Shown: positions 26,073-35,629 of the stretch, in pieces
How the letters are laid out: every line of letters starts with the position of its first letter
Position numbering within the stretch: the first letter of the stretch is position 1
Assembly: GCA_020636405.1 (NCBI GenBank)
Contig: JACJXW010000004.1
Span: 1,426,001-1,490,000, forward strand
Origin: Lewinellaceae bacterium
Lineage (GTDB): Bacteria > Bacteroidota > Bacteroidia > Chitinophagales > Saprospiraceae
DNA: 64,000 nucleotides
Reading direction: 5' to 3'
Notes under the pieces: generated by a model
The model's database searches: none
What the model saw: the letters and a program-made list of their open reading frames with translations, nothing else
Told to the model about the DNA's origin: nothing
Program-made: the position numbers and the translations under genes

Positions 26073-26819
26073 ATGAGAATTGTTCAGATAACAGACCTGC
26101 ACGTCGGCCGGGAAGGAGAAGATACCTACGGCGTAGACGTGAGAGCTAACTTCCTGAAAGTTCTGGATGCCGTTCGGCAAAAGCAACCGCATTACCTGGT
26201 CCTATCCGGTGATCTCTGCTACCGGGATGGCGACCCCCGCATCTACGAATGGATCTACGAGCAGATGGAGCGCTTGTCCATCCCTTACGATATCATTTCC
26301 GGCAACCACGATGACCCCGTCATGATGGCAGAGGCTTTTGGCCGCCCCCACCTGCTCAAGGGAGGGGAGCTTTACTTCGCGAAGGAATTCAAGGGAAGGC
26401 CGGTCCTTTTTCTGGACACTACCACCGGCGTCGTTTCCGAGCGGCAACAGGAGTGGTTGCGCGAACAACTACAGGGCCTGAAACAAGAGGCGTTGGTCTT
26501 CATGCATCATCCGCCGCTGGAAGCCGGCGTTCCTTTTATGGATAGCCGCCACGCGCTGCGCAACCGGGGCGAAGTGCAGTCTATTTTCCTGTCCCATCCC
26601 TATAATGTCAATATCTTTACCGGCCATTATCATGTGGAAAAGGTCATTCGCAAAAAGAACATCGTCGTTCATATTACCCCCTCCTGCTTTTTTCAGATCG
26701 GACAGGATTCGGAAGAATTTCAGGTCGACCATTACCGCATCGGCCTGAGGGAGATCAACTGGGACAATGGTGTGATGATGAATGCGGTGCACTATTTGAA
26801 TGGGGTAGCGAATCATTAA
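26073..26819 (+). CDS. Calcineurin-like metallophosphoesterase (CpdA-like)
   Basis: A 248-residue enzyme starting MRIVQITDLHVG. The five metallophosphoesterase blocks are present: D-x-H (TDLHVG), GD (LSGDLCYRDGD), GNHD (ISGNHDDP), H (FMHHPPLEAG) and G-H-x-H (FTGHYHVEK). They bind two metal ions and hydrolyse phosphodiesters or monoesters. Overall size fits class III cyclic nucleotide phosphodiesterases (CpdA), so cAMP is a possible substrate; a nucleotide cyclase domain is encoded 4 kb away, but no link is shown. The ATG at 26073 was preferred to 25983 because the fold begins immediately. Confidence 0.82.
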   Translation: MRIVQITDLHVGREGEDTYGVDVRANFLKVLDAVRQKQPHYLVLSGDLCYRDGDPRIYEWIYEQMERLSIPYDIISGNHDDPVMMAEAFGRPHLLKGGELYFAKEFKGRPVLFLDTTTGVVSERQQEWLREQLQGLKQEALVFMHHPPLEAGVPFMDSRHALRNRGEVQSIFLSHPYNVNIFTGHYHVEKVIRKKNIVVHITPSCFFQIGQDSEEFQVDHYRIGLREINWDNGVMMNAVHYLNGVANH

Positions 26820-26954
26820 TGTCTGATATCCGGGAGGAATGATCTTAATGGATCTTAATCAGTCAGTGTGCTATCCTCTCCAGGAGCTTTTTGCATAACT
26901 CCGTTGGAACGTAGATCCCCTTCAGTCATCAACAGCCTTATACTGCAAACGAAA

Positions 26955-27428
26955 ATGGAGCTTAACGAACCCACTCAGCACCCCCGCTACCAGGAACTTG
27001 CCTGGATCGACACCGCTGCCAGCATCCTCGACAACCGCTACCGCATTCCCGGCACCAACATCCGGTTCGGCGTCGACTTTCTGGCCGGCCTTATTCCCTA
27101 TATCGGCGATGTGGTGGGCTTTGCCATCTCCGGCCTACTGGTGATGGTCATGGCACGCAAGGGCGCCAGCGGCATGGCACTGGTGAAGATGGTGGGCAAT
27201 GTATGGATCGACGGCGTCCTGGGTACCATCCCTCTGCTTGGCGACCTGTTCGACCTGCGTTACCGGGCTAACCTGCGTAACCTCCGCCTGCTGAAGGAGC
27301 ATTATACGGAAGGCAAACACCAGGGGAGTGCCTGGCCGGTGGTGATTTTCATCCTGCTGGTGTTTTTCGCCCTCATCGGCCTGTCCGTTTGGGCGATCTG
27401 GAAAGTGCTGTTCTGGATCATTTCGTAA
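26955..27428 (+). CDS. DUF4112 membrane protein
   Basis: A 157-residue protein. The DUF4112 core is clear: LAWIDTAASILDNRYRIPGTNIRFGVDFLAGLIPYIGDVVGFAIS, then a Met/Val-rich helix, NVWIDGVLGTIPLLGDLFDLRYRANLRNLRLLKEHY, and a C-terminal membrane helix (WPVVIFILLVFFALIGLSVWAI). The paired GxIPxxGD motifs sit in membrane-inserted hairpins. The start at 26955 (MELNEPTQ) was preferred to 26868. Function is unknown. Its PxxD hairpin style is reminiscent of the IPFPxxDAA motif of the DUF697 proteins upstream, but this is not evidence of homology. Confidence 0.78.
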   Translation: MELNEPTQHPRYQELAWIDTAASILDNRYRIPGTNIRFGVDFLAGLIPYIGDVVGFAISGLLVMVMARKGASGMALVKMVGNVWIDGVLGTIPLLGDLFDLRYRANLRNLRLLKEHYTEGKHQGSAWPVVIFILLVFFALIGLSVWAIWKVLFWIIS

Positions 27429-27506
27429 GCAGGTATGGACGTCCCCACGTCCCCAATCATACCCTGATACCCTCCTACACAGAAACACTTTTCTCCCCTT
27501 ACCCCT

Positions 27507-27535
27507 TTGAATACTCCCAATCTTGTCTATTTTTG
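27507..27535 (+). promoter_or_regulatory. Bacteroidota-type promoter of the saccharopine-dehydrogenase-like gene
   Basis: TTG at 27507-27509 and TATTTTTG at 27528-27535 (fits TAnnTTTG) are separated by 18 nt. The -7 box ends 37 nt before the ATG at 27573. Confidence 0.5.
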
Positions 27536-27572
27536 TGAGGCCTGACGGCCTAACCAAATAAAAGAAAAGCCC

Positions 27573-28793
27573 ATGAAGATCGGTATCATCCGCGAAGGTA
27601 AGATCCCTCCCGATTCCCGCGTTCCGCTTATCCCCGAACAATGTGCAGAGATCCTCAAAGACTATCCGGTAGATATTGTAGTAGAGCCCTTCCCGGGGCG
27701 TTGTTATCCGGATGAATTGTACACCCACAGCGGTATTGAGCTCTCGGAGAACCTGTTGGACTGCGATGTGCTTCTGGGGGTTAAGGAAGTGCCGATAGGC
27801 CAACTCATTCCCGGGAAAGCCTACTTCTTTTTCTCGCACACCATCAAAGAGCAAGCTTACAACCGCAATCTGTTGCGCGCCATACTGGAAAAGAACATCA
27901 AACTGGTAGATTATGAAGTATTGACTGACGAGCAGGGCAAACGCCTGATCGCCTTTGGCAGGTTTGCCGGCATGGTGGGCGCCCACAATGGCATACTGGC
28001 CTTTGGGCGGCGCACCGGTAAGTTCTCCCTCAAACGCATGAAAGATTGCCTGGACTACGCCGATGCCAAAATGATCTACCAGCAGCTGAGCCTGCCGCCC
28101 ATAAAGGTCGTCCTGACCGGAACCGGTAGGGTGGGAAGGGGAGCAGATGCCGTTCTTCACGATATGGGTATCCGCAAGGTCAGCCCTCAGGAATTCCTCG
28201 AAGAAGTATTCACCGAAGCCGTATATACTCAACTCGACCCCCGGCATTATGCCGCCCGGAAAGACGGAAAGGCCTTTAACAAGAACGATTTCTATCAGCA
28301 CCCGGAAAACTACAAGAGCATCTTCGAGCCTTTCTACCGGGTAGCCGATGTAATGATCAATGGCATTTACTGGGATAAAAAGGCGCCGGCATTTTTCACC
28401 AAAGAAGAAATGCGCCGCGACGATTTCAATATACAGGTGATCGCCGATGTCACTTGCGATATCGCTCCTGTATCCTCTATCCCTTCCACCCTTCGCCCTT
28501 CGACGATTGCTGATCCCATTTACGGTTACGACCCGGAAACGGAAGCCGAAACGCTCCCTTATCAGCACCATGCCATCGACGTGATGGCCATCGACAACCT
28601 GCCCAATGAGCTGCCGCGCGACGCTTCCAAAGCATTCGGCAGGCAGTTCATTACTTACATACTGCCCGAACTGCTCAAAGAGCATAGCCCTATGATCGAA
28701 CGGGCGACAGTGGCGGAAAACGGGAAATTGGGCCGATACTTCCAGTACCTGGAAGGATATGTAAAGGGGGAAGAGGTCCGCCAGGGGATATAA
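27573..28793 (+). CDS. NAD(P)-dependent saccharopine dehydrogenase-like protein (AlaDH/PNT fold)
   Basis: A 406-residue enzyme. The N-terminal AlaDH/PNT-type domain reads MKIGIIREGKIPPDSRVPLIPEQC...GVKEVP...YFFFSHTIKEQAYN. The middle holds a nucleotide-binding motif VVLTGTGRVGRGADAVLHDMGI (about 176-198), and DVTCDIAPVSSIPSTLR follows, as in lysine-forming saccharopine dehydrogenases (LYS1 family). These interconvert saccharopine with lysine and 2-oxoglutarate using NAD. Bacterial members often have unproven substrates, so the reaction here is inferred. It has its own promoter and a convergent right neighbour. Confidence 0.78.
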   Translation: MKIGIIREGKIPPDSRVPLIPEQCAEILKDYPVDIVVEPFPGRCYPDELYTHSGIELSENLLDCDVLLGVKEVPIGQLIPGKAYFFFSHTIKEQAYNRNLLRAILEKNIKLVDYEVLTDEQGKRLIAFGRFAGMVGAHNGILAFGRRTGKFSLKRMKDCLDYADAKMIYQQLSLPPIKVVLTGTGRVGRGADAVLHDMGIRKVSPQEFLEEVFTEAVYTQLDPRHYAARKDGKAFNKNDFYQHPENYKSIFEPFYRVADVMINGIYWDKKAPAFFTKEEMRRDDFNIQVIADVTCDIAPVSSIPSTLRPSTIADPIYGYDPETEAETLPYQHHAIDVMAIDNLPNELPRDASKAFGRQFITYILPELLKEHSPMIERATVAENGKLGRYFQYLEGYVKGEEVRQGI

Positions 28794-28800
28794 GAAGGCC

Positions 28801-28841
28801 CCGCCCCGTGAAATACCAGCTCCGGCATTTCACAGGGTGGG
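28801..28841. terminator. Hairpin between convergent genes
   Basis: GTGAAAT (28808-28814) pairs with ATTTCAC (28827-28833), flanked by C-rich and G-rich runs that extend the stem imperfectly. It begins 7 nt after the dehydrogenase stop. No clear T tract follows, so termination is tentative. Confidence 0.4.
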
Positions 28842-28927
28842 CATTACGGGATGCGGCCGATACGATCTACCGTTATGGCGATGGGCACGATCGCCCCTGA
28901 TCCGCATTGGCAGTACTAATCTGTAGC

Positions 28928-29914
28928 TTAATTCTCATTGTGGCCTACGGTGAGCACCACATTGCCCTTTTTGTGCCCGGCCTCGACATACCGGTGGGCC
29001 TCGGCGATCTGTTCGAGCGGGTAGCGCCGGTCGATAACTGGTTTGAGCTGCCCCGTTTCGATAAGCTTTTTAAGGAAAACCATATCTTCCATTCGCTGGA
29101 TGGCAACCCCTCCTATTGCCTTTTTGCCGCCGGCGATCGATGACCATAGCATTCGGGAATATTCCGGTATTCCGGCGGCAGCGGCGAGGAAGATGCCGTC
29201 TGGCTTCAGGGAATTTTTACCTTGTGCGTACGAAGTTTTACCTACCGTATCAAAAATGATGTCATAGACTTCGCCGTTTTGGGTAAAGTCCTCCTGCGTG
29301 TAATCGATAACCTTATGAGCCCCCAGGGCTCTGGCCATTTCTACATTCGCTGTGCTGCATACTCCCGTGACTTCAGCCCCAAAGTGCCGGGCAAGTTGTA
29401 CGGCATAAACGCCCAGGCTTCCGGAAGCGCCATAGATGAGGACTTTTTGCCCGCTGTGAATGCCTCCTTTATCTCTGAGGAAAACCAGGGAGGTCAATCC
29501 TCCGAAGGGGAAAGCGGCAGCTTCTTCAAAGCCCAGATTGTCCGGTTTCAGCGCAATCGCTCCATCTTCCGGCAGGCAGATATATTCGGCATTCGAGCCG
29601 AGTTCCAGCCCTGTCCCGCCAAAAACCTGGTCTCCCTCCCTGAATCGGGTGACATTCTTGCCTACAGCTTCAATTTCTCCGGCAAACTCATTGCCCAGCC
29701 TCGGGTCTCTCGGTTTAGTGAGCCCCAACATGAGCCGGCCGATAAGCCAGAACCCCCTGGGGAAAGTAGAACTGCGCACTCTTATGTCTCCGGATGTTAC
29801 CGTTGTAGCATACACTTTTATCAGCACTTCATTGTCTTTGGGGGTAGGTTTTTCTACCTCCTGGAGTTGAATAACGTCGGGTGATCCGTAAGTTTGAAAG
29901 GTGATTGCTTTCAT
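28928..29914 (-). CDS. Medium-chain dehydrogenase/reductase, quinone-oxidoreductase-like
   Basis: A 328-residue zinc-independent MDR enzyme starting MKAITFQTYGSPDVIQLQEVEKP. The GroES-like N-terminal domain (LGNEFAGEIEAVGKNVTRFREGDQVFG) is followed by a Rossmann domain with YGASGSLGVYAVQLARHFGAEVTGVCS (about 150-175) for NAD(P)H. No zinc-binding Cys cluster is present. Members reduce quinones or enones or oxidise alcohols; the substrate is unknown. It starts 11 nt after the stop of the 83-residue gene on the same strand, so the two form an operon. Confidence 0.82.
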   Translation of the reverse strand: MKAITFQTYGSPDVIQLQEVEKPTPKDNEVLIKVYATTVTSGDIRVRSSTFPRGFWLIGRLMLGLTKPRDPRLGNEFAGEIEAVGKNVTRFREGDQVFGGTGLELGSNAEYICLPEDGAIALKPDNLGFEEAAAFPFGGLTSLVFLRDKGGIHSGQKVLIYGASGSLGVYAVQLARHFGAEVTGVCSTANVEMARALGAHKVIDYTQEDFTQNGEVYDIIFDTVGKTSYAQGKNSLKPDGIFLAAAAGIPEYSRMLWSSIAGGKKAIGGVAIQRMEDMVFLKKLIETGQLKPVIDRRYPLEQIAEAHRYVEAGHKKGNVVLTVGHNEN

Positions 29915-29925
29915 GAGTATTCCTC

Positions 29926-30177
29926 TTATTTATGAGTGATTTCTATACAATGGAGCGAGAGCAAAGGCAAACCCAGGTCGCGAACTTTCCGCAGCAGGCC
30001 GTACAAGGCGGATTGATCCGGCACCGGGCCGGTCAGGAGCGTATCGCCGTTGTCTTCCAGTGTAATGGTAAATCCGTAAAACCAATCTTCCCACTGAAGG
30101 CTCAGGTGGCCCCGAAGCCTGATTTGATATACCATGGACTGGCCTGTATCTGTTTCCGGGTTGCGTTCGTTGAACAT
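29926..30177 (-). CDS. Small conserved protein of unknown function, 83 aa
   Basis: The sequence MVYQIRLRGHLSLQWEDWFYGFTITLEDNGDTLLTGPVPDQSALYGLLRKVRDLGLPLLSLHCIE is of a type recurrent in Chloroflexota, Bacteroidota and other phyla: Y-x-I-x-x-x-G-x-L, W-x-DWF, TLLTGPV-DQ-ALYGLL-KVRDLG-PLLS. It predicts a small beta-rich single domain with no membrane segment. The true start may be the internal Met before VYQIRL, about 15 codons in. It is 11 nt upstream of the MDR gene, so a link to that redox enzyme is likely but unproven. Confidence 0.65.
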   Translation of the reverse strand: MFNERNPETDTGQSMVYQIRLRGHLSLQWEDWFYGFTITLEDNGDTLLTGPVPDQSALYGLLRKVRDLGLPLLSLHCIEITHK

Positions 30178-30930
30178 GGCTCTGTACTTTTTACACCGAC
30201 AAAGTTACCGGCCAAAAGGTATTGGTGTAAACCTACTAAAGTACTGTTTTGGGGAAGTCGGAAGTCGGGCGGCCCTTTCACGTAAGGCGAGGGCGAGTTC
30301 CGGGGTACTCGTTTCGCTAATGCCAGGAGGGCAGTTCCTTTGGGCCGGGAACTTCCCCTTTCTACATTGCACATTCCTGTTCTGCTTCGCTCCAAGAAAG
30401 CCGTTTGCACTTTTTTTTCGCGCAAAAAAGAGGCGGGTTTGATCAGTTATGCATAGACGTTTTTTGTCATGCTTTTTAAAAATTATTTGGATATCAATAG
30501 AAATTCGAAAAAACGCTGGAAGCTCTACAGGCGGCGCTTTTACGCCTGGTATTACCGGGTAGCGAGGTATTGGCGCCTGCCCTTGATGTCCGGGATTGCC
30601 CTTTTTCAGGTGCTGTGCCGGTTTCCGGATTTAAGCGGAACCACTGCCCTTCGCCTGAAGTGCCGGTCGCCATGGTTTTGCAGGTTGTCGGCTCCTGGCA
30701 GGAAACCGCCAAGGCACGTTCCTTGCCCTCAACAGTAGGAAACGGCCCTGTTATCCTTGTCTTCTGCCAAAGGCTTTCCTTTAGGGAAAAAGGGCGCTTG
30801 TGGCCGCTTGGGAGCTGTCCATTGCCTGGTGGTAGCTGCCGGGCAGTGCCCCAAAAAGCCACCCTGGAACTAGCCCTTTTGTTACGCGAAAGGACCGTCG
30901 GAAGGCGGAACCCCAGAACCCCACCCTCCA
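30178..30930. other. 753-bp intergenic region without a convincing gene
   Basis: It holds a GGAAGTCGGAAGTCGGGCGG repeat near 30257 and a TTTTTTTTCGCGCAAAAAA palindrome near 30410-30428, which might be a promoter element or terminator. Several open frames exist but none has family-like sequence. I see no RNA gene. Confidence 0.45.
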
Positions 30931-33900
30931 TCAACCAATCAACCCCAACTCCCGCGCCCGGGCGATCGCTTCGGTGCGCCGTTGTGCCCCCAGTTTGCCG
31001 AAAATATTCTGGTTATGCCCTTTGACCGTACTCAGTGCCAGGAAGAGGCGCTCACTGATCTCCCGGTTCGAGAGCCCCTGGGCGATAAGTTGCAGGATCT
31101 CCAGTTCACGTTGGCTCAGGGGCTCTACCAGCGGCTGGGGAGAGGGGGGAAGTGAGGACGGAGGCAGGCGGGTTATCACTTCGCTCTTCTGGCTACACGC
31201 TGTCAGCAATTTTTCTGCATAACCCGGCGCCACTCCCCGAGCAACTGCTTCAGACAATAGCCGGGCCATCGGCTGCCCTTCGTCTGCAAAGATCCGGACG
31301 TAGCCTTCGGGTTCTGCCAGGGCCAGGGCGCGTTTCAGGGGAGGCAGCGCGAGGGAAAGATCACCCCGTGCCTGATAGGCCAATGCTTGCAAGGCCAGGA
31401 TCTCGATCATACTGTTGATCCTGCCGCCTTCTTCAGCTGCTTGCAGCAGGCGTTCCAGCAGCCCTGTAGCTTCTGTAATGTGGTTGGCTTCAGGATCTGC
31501 AATGAGTATCCTGGCCAGAGTGATGTGCTCGAATTCGCGCATAAAACTGAGCTCGTCCTTAACAGACAGGCCGTACTCTCGTGCCCAGGCCAGCGCTTCA
31601 CCCAACCGGCCCTGCCTGGCCCATATACGCGCTCTCAACGCCGGGATGGGGCGTACATTTGGGACCGGGCTCCGGAAATACAAACGTTCCCCTTCATCGA
31701 TCAGGCGGAGCGCATCCTCCAGGTTGCCCTGGGCTTCCTTTATCCGGGCCTTAATGAGGCGCAGGCGGCATGGCCAGTCCGGAAGGGCTACCTGCTCTCC
31801 CAGTTCTTCGCTTTTGCTTAGGTACTGGAGAGCCTTTTCCAGGCTGCCTTGTTCCCGGTAGAGGTCTCCACGGCCCAGGTACAGATCCGCCGTGCCCCGT
31901 AGTAGCGGCTCGCCATGTTCTTCCACTAACCGCAAGGAACGCTCGTAGCCCTTTACTGCTTCCCGGAGGCGGCCTCGTGTGATGGAGATATCTGCTAGTC
32001 CGTAGGTGCCGCTGATGGCAAATTGAATAAGGCCGGCTTTTCTGAAATTATCCATGGCATCCGTAAGGGCCCGGTAGGCCTCCTCCAGTTCTCCATTTGC
32101 CCAGTAGGCGAGCCCTAGGATCGCCGCGGGCGGCCCGCGGCGGGGGTCTTCTTCCTGCGGGATCAGGGCGAGCGCCCGGCGGGCGTATTTTACCGTTCCC
32201 GGCATATCGCCGAGCGCTTGCGCATGATAGGCGCGGGCAGTGGCGATCGATGCCGGCAAAAAACGAAATTGCTCTTCGTCTACATAGGTAACCTTGCCCG
32301 GAATGTCTCGCCCGGCGGTGCTTTCTAACAGCCGTTCAACTTCCTCTAGCCGTGCTTCGCCGGCTTCCAATATGCCGTCATTCAGGAATGCCCAGGCGAA
32401 ATCGAGGAGCAGTACCGGCCGGGTATCCACCATTTCCGCGGGCAGCGCCTCGGCCCAACTCAGCCAGGTGGCGGACTGGAAACTTTCATCCATTGCCGGC
32501 CAGGCCAATTCGATCAGGCCCGCTGCCCGTTCAAAGTCCTTCGCGGCAAGGGCATGGTGGATGGCATCGGCCGGTGAACCCTGGCGTTCATACCATTCGC
32601 TTGCCCGTCGGTGCAGGACAGGGATCTTTTCGGTTAATTCCTCCATCGAGCGCGCCCGGAGCACATCGGCAAAGAGGTGGTGATAGCGGTACCACCGGCG
32701 TTGGTCATCCAGAGGAATGACGAACAGGTTGTCCCGTTCCAGGCTTTCCAGCATCTCCCTTCCGTCCTGTTGCCCGGTGACGGCATCGCACAACGGCCCG
32801 CTCAAGCGGGACAGGATGGAGGTTTGTAACAAAAAGCTTCGTACGTGCTCTGGCTGTTGCTGTAAAACCTCCTCTGCCAGATAATCGAGCACGAATCGGT
32901 GGCTGCCGGTGAACGCCGCGATGAACCCGGCGGCGTCTGTCCTTCCCTGCAGGGAGAGTGCGGCCATTTGCAGGCCCGCGATCCAGCCTTCGGTGCGGGA
33001 TTCCAGTGCGGCCACGCTTTCTGATGAGAGGTTCAACCCCATGGCTTCATTGAGGAAACCAGCGGCTTCGGAAGGGGTGAAACGCAGGTCTGCGGCGCGC
33101 AATTCCGTCAGTTGCCCTCGAACCCGTAACCGGGCGAGGGGGAGCTGCGGATCTTCGCGGGTAGTGATGGCCAGATGCATCTGGGGCGGCAGGTGGCCGA
33201 GGAGAAAGGTGAGGGCCTGGTCAACGGCCTGGGAATCGATCAGGTGGTAGTCATCCAGGACGAGGATGAAATGATCCGGGATAGTGGCGATCTCATTGAG
33301 TAATGCAGTCAGGGCCGTTTCTGCCGGTGGTGGTTGAGGAGATTGTAGCATCTCCAATACCCCTTCTCCGATATTTTTGGCGATGGCCTGTAATGCGGCG
33401 GTAAGGTAGGACAGAAAGCGGGGGAGGTTTTTATCTCCTTCATCCAGGGACAGCCAGGCCACCGGCAGGCCGCAGTCGGCCACCCATTCGCTGGCCAGCG
33501 TGGTCTTGCCGAAGCCCGCCGGTGCGGAAATGAGCGCCAGCTTGCCATGCAAGGCACTGTTGAGCCGCTTGATCAGCCGGGGGCGCCGGACGGAATTGGG
33601 GCGAAGCGGAGGAATAAACAACTTAGTGGCCAGAAAGGGTATACCGCTCTTTCGGGGCTCCGTGAGCCCTATCTTTGGCGCATCCGTCCCAGAGGCCGGC
33701 CCGGGCTCCGTTTTCCCCTTGATGTCTTCTGGGTTGGGAACGGCCAGCCCTTCGTTGGAAATGGCATAGACCACAATGGGTTTTTCAATGTTCTTCAAAT
33801 GGAAGGCCTTTAGCCGGGTAGCCTGGATGGACTCCTGGTTCTTGACCTCGTCGTAAACCTTGTCAGAAATGAAAATACTGCCCGCAACTGCCAGAGACTC

Positions 33901-34245
33901 GATTCGGGAAGCCACATTGACGCTGTCGCCGACGATCTCCTCATCGCTGAAAAAAATGTCGCCGGTGTGAATGCCTATCCGAACGGGGATGGCCGGCTCT
34001 TCCTGGAAACCCAACTGCATTTCGATCCCACACAGCACCGCATCAATGGCGCTGTCAAAAATGCTCAACGTACCATCGCCATAATATTGAAGGACCCTGC
34101 CCTTGTACTTTTCCGTGGCCGCATTGAATATACGCCGGTGTTTAGCCCGGGCCTGGGTGGCTTTCTGCTCATTCTGCTGCATGAGGGCCGTATATCCCTG
34201 GATATCGGTGAACATGATGGCGGCTAACTGACGGGAACGTGACAT
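30931..34245 (-). CDS. Class III nucleotide cyclase fused to a MalT/LuxR-type STAND regulator
   Basis: A 1104-residue fusion. Residues 1-165 form a cyclase homology domain with both metal Asp (FTDIQGYT, D14; YYGDGTL, D57) and the Asn/Arg catalytic pair (VNVASRIE, N110/R114), so it may be active. A linker leads to a MalT-like NTPase with P-loop APAGFGKTTL (241-250), a winged-helix region, a TPR-rich superhelix (about 590-1000), and a LuxR-type HTH (LSQRELEILQLIAQGLSNREISERL, about 1040-1100). The design suggests a cytoplasmic transcription regulator that couples inducer binding, nucleotide hydrolysis and cyclic nucleotide output. The inducer is unknown. It is divergent from nothing nearby; PurC follows upstream on the same strand. 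Confidence 0.85.
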   Translation of the reverse strand: MSRSRQLAAIMFTDIQGYTALMQQNEQKATQARAKHRRIFNAATEKYKGRVLQYYGDGTLSIFDSAIDAVLCGIEMQLGFQEEPAIPVRIGIHTGDIFFSDEEIVGDSVNVASRIESLAVAGSIFISDKVYDEVKNQESIQATRLKAFHLKNIEKPIVVYAISNEGLAVPNPEDIKGKTEPGPASGTDAPKIGLTEPRKSGIPFLATKLFIPPLRPNSVRRPRLIKRLNSALHGKLALISAPAGFGKTTLASEWVADCGLPVAWLSLDEGDKNLPRFLSYLTAALQAIAKNIGEGVLEMLQSPQPPPAETALTALLNEIATIPDHFILVLDDYHLIDSQAVDQALTFLLGHLPPQMHLAITTREDPQLPLARLRVRGQLTELRAADLRFTPSEAAGFLNEAMGLNLSSESVAALESRTEGWIAGLQMAALSLQGRTDAAGFIAAFTGSHRFVLDYLAEEVLQQQPEHVRSFLLQTSILSRLSGPLCDAVTGQQDGREMLESLERDNLFVIPLDDQRRWYRYHHLFADVLRARSMEELTEKIPVLHRRASEWYERQGSPADAIHHALAAKDFERAAGLIELAWPAMDESFQSATWLSWAEALPAEMVDTRPVLLLDFAWAFLNDGILEAGEARLEEVERLLESTAGRDIPGKVTYVDEEQFRFLPASIATARAYHAQALGDMPGTVKYARRALALIPQEEDPRRGPPAAILGLAYWANGELEEAYRALTDAMDNFRKAGLIQFAISGTYGLADISITRGRLREAVKGYERSLRLVEEHGEPLLRGTADLYLGRGDLYREQGSLEKALQYLSKSEELGEQVALPDWPCRLRLIKARIKEAQGNLEDALRLIDEGERLYFRSPVPNVRPIPALRARIWARQGRLGEALAWAREYGLSVKDELSFMREFEHITLARILIADPEANHITEATGLLERLLQAAEEGGRINSMIEILALQALAYQARGDLSLALPPLKRALALAEPEGYVRIFADEGQPMARLLSEAVARGVAPGYAEKLLTACSQKSEVITRLPPSSLPPSPQPLVEPLSQRELEILQLIAQGLSNREISERLFLALSTVKGHNQNIFGKLGAQRRTEAIARARELGLIG

Positions 34246-34395
34246 GGGGACAAGGTAGAAAAATATTGGGATTTGGGGTAATTGGCCTTACTACGTAAAA
34301 TATCATTCAATATGATTATAATCATTTCTGCCTCACCCTTTTTATCACGCATTGGCGGTGGATGCGAAACATCAGCAAATCGGAGGGATAACTGC

Positions 34396-35355
34396 TCACA
34401 GGCTTTCCTCCAGGTATTTCATTACATTATTGAAGATCCGGTCTTCAACATCTCCTTGGCTTTCTTCCCGCTCAAAGCTTTTTCCCGTGATGCGCTCATA
34501 CAGCTCGATGTACCGTTCGGAGATCTGTTCGACGAAAGCGTCCGGCATGATAGGCATAAGTTGGCCCTCCAACCCCTGGAAGCCGTGATCCATCAGCCAT
34601 TCCCGAACGAACTCCTTGCTGAGCTGCTTCTGATGTTCTCCGCGCACCTGACGCTCCTGATATCCTTCCTTATAGAAGTAGCGGGAGCTGTCCGGCGTAT
34701 GGATCTCATCGATGACGTAGATCCGGCCATCCTTCTTGCCGAACTCGTACTTGGTGTCTACCAGGATGAGGCCCCGTTCTGCAGCCATCTCGGTACCGCG
34801 TTGGAAAAGGGCGCGGGTATATTTTTCCAGGAGTAGGTAGTCCTCCTCTCCGACGATGCCCCGAGCGATGATCTCTTCGCGGCTGATGTCTTCATCGTGT
34901 CCTTCCTCCGCCTTGGTAGCGGGAGTGATGATGGGTTCCGGGAAGGGGCCGTTTTCTTTCATACCTTCCGGAAGGGGCACACCACAGAGCATTCGCCTCC
35001 CTGCTTTGTATTCGCGCCAGGCATGGCCTGCCAGGTAGCCGCGGATGACCATTTCCACCTTAAACGGTTCGCAGGCATGGCCCACCGCTACATTGGGGCC
35101 GGGGGTGGCGATCAGCCAGTTGGGGGCGATGTCGCGGGTGGCGTTCAGGAAGTGGGCGGCGATCTGGTTGAGTACCTGCCCCTTGTAGGGGATGGGACGG
35201 GGCAGAATGTGGTCGAAGGCGGAGATCCGGTCGGATGCGACCATCACCAGTTTGTCGGCGATCGTATATACATCGCGCACTTTTCCGCGATAGAAATTCG
35301 TTTGTCCGGGAAATTGGAAATGGGTTTCCAAGACGGCTTTGGGTAGTTTAGACAT
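34396..35355 (-). CDS. purC: Phosphoribosylaminoimidazole-succinocarboxamide synthase
   Basis: A 319-residue SAICAR synthase. It condenses CAIR with aspartate using ATP in purine synthesis. Signatures: FYRGKVRDVY, MVASDRISAFDHILPRPIPYKG, VEMVIRGYLAGHAW, LPEGM, TPATKAEEGHDEDIS, LILVDTKYEFGK, and IDEIHTPDSSRYF. The length fits the longer form typical of Bacteroidota and fungi rather than the 240-residue E. coli type. A TACCTTTG box ends 18 nt upstream of the ATG. It is complete. Confidence 0.92.
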   Translation of the reverse strand: MSKLPKAVLETHFQFPGQTNFYRGKVRDVYTIADKLVMVASDRISAFDHILPRPIPYKGQVLNQIAAHFLNATRDIAPNWLIATPGPNVAVGHACEPFKVEMVIRGYLAGHAWREYKAGRRMLCGVPLPEGMKENGPFPEPIITPATKAEEGHDEDISREEIIARGIVGEEDYLLLEKYTRALFQRGTEMAAERGLILVDTKYEFGKKDGRIYVIDEIHTPDSSRYFYKEGYQERQVRGEHQKQLSKEFVREWLMDHGFQGLEGQLMPIMPDAFVEQISERYIELYERITGKSFEREESQGDVEDRIFNNVMKYLEESL

Positions 35356-35372
35356 CAGCTGGTTTTTTGCTG

Positions 35373-35380
35373 CAAAGGTA
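35373..35380 (-). promoter_or_regulatory. -7 promoter box (TACCTTTG) of purC
   Basis: On the minus strand TACCTTTG, followed by CAGC, lies 18 nt before the purC ATG and fits TAnnTTTG. A TTC sits about 19 nt upstream instead of TTG. The same TACCTTTG occurs upstream of fabH and tmRNA. Confidence 0.5.
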
Positions 35381-35629
35381 GCGCTTTATATGGAAGATGG
35401 AACGGACTAACCTGCCGGGTTTTGGGTTTGATTCCGGCTGAACGTACCCGGAGGGGTAGGAGGTTACGGACTCCCTTTGTCAGGCTTACCGTTCAAAGGC
35501 CGAACTTTCAGAAATCGAATGTGGCTTCCTTTGTTTATCTTCGCCTCGGATATTTTCCCAGGCTTGACAAGCATTTTAACGGGGCCTTTCTGAAAAATCA
35601 TCAACCCTGTCAAGAGAACATTTTGCATC

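Noticed and set aside
27135..28685. 516-codon minus-strand open frame opposite the saccharopine-dehydrogenase-like gene
   Set aside because: Shadow frame; no family-like motifs, and it overlaps two well-supported plus-strand genes.
30469..30738. 89-codon basic open frame in the 30.2-30.9 kb gap
   Set aside because: Low-complexity, Arg/Cys-rich product without family resemblance and no promoter; treated as non-coding.
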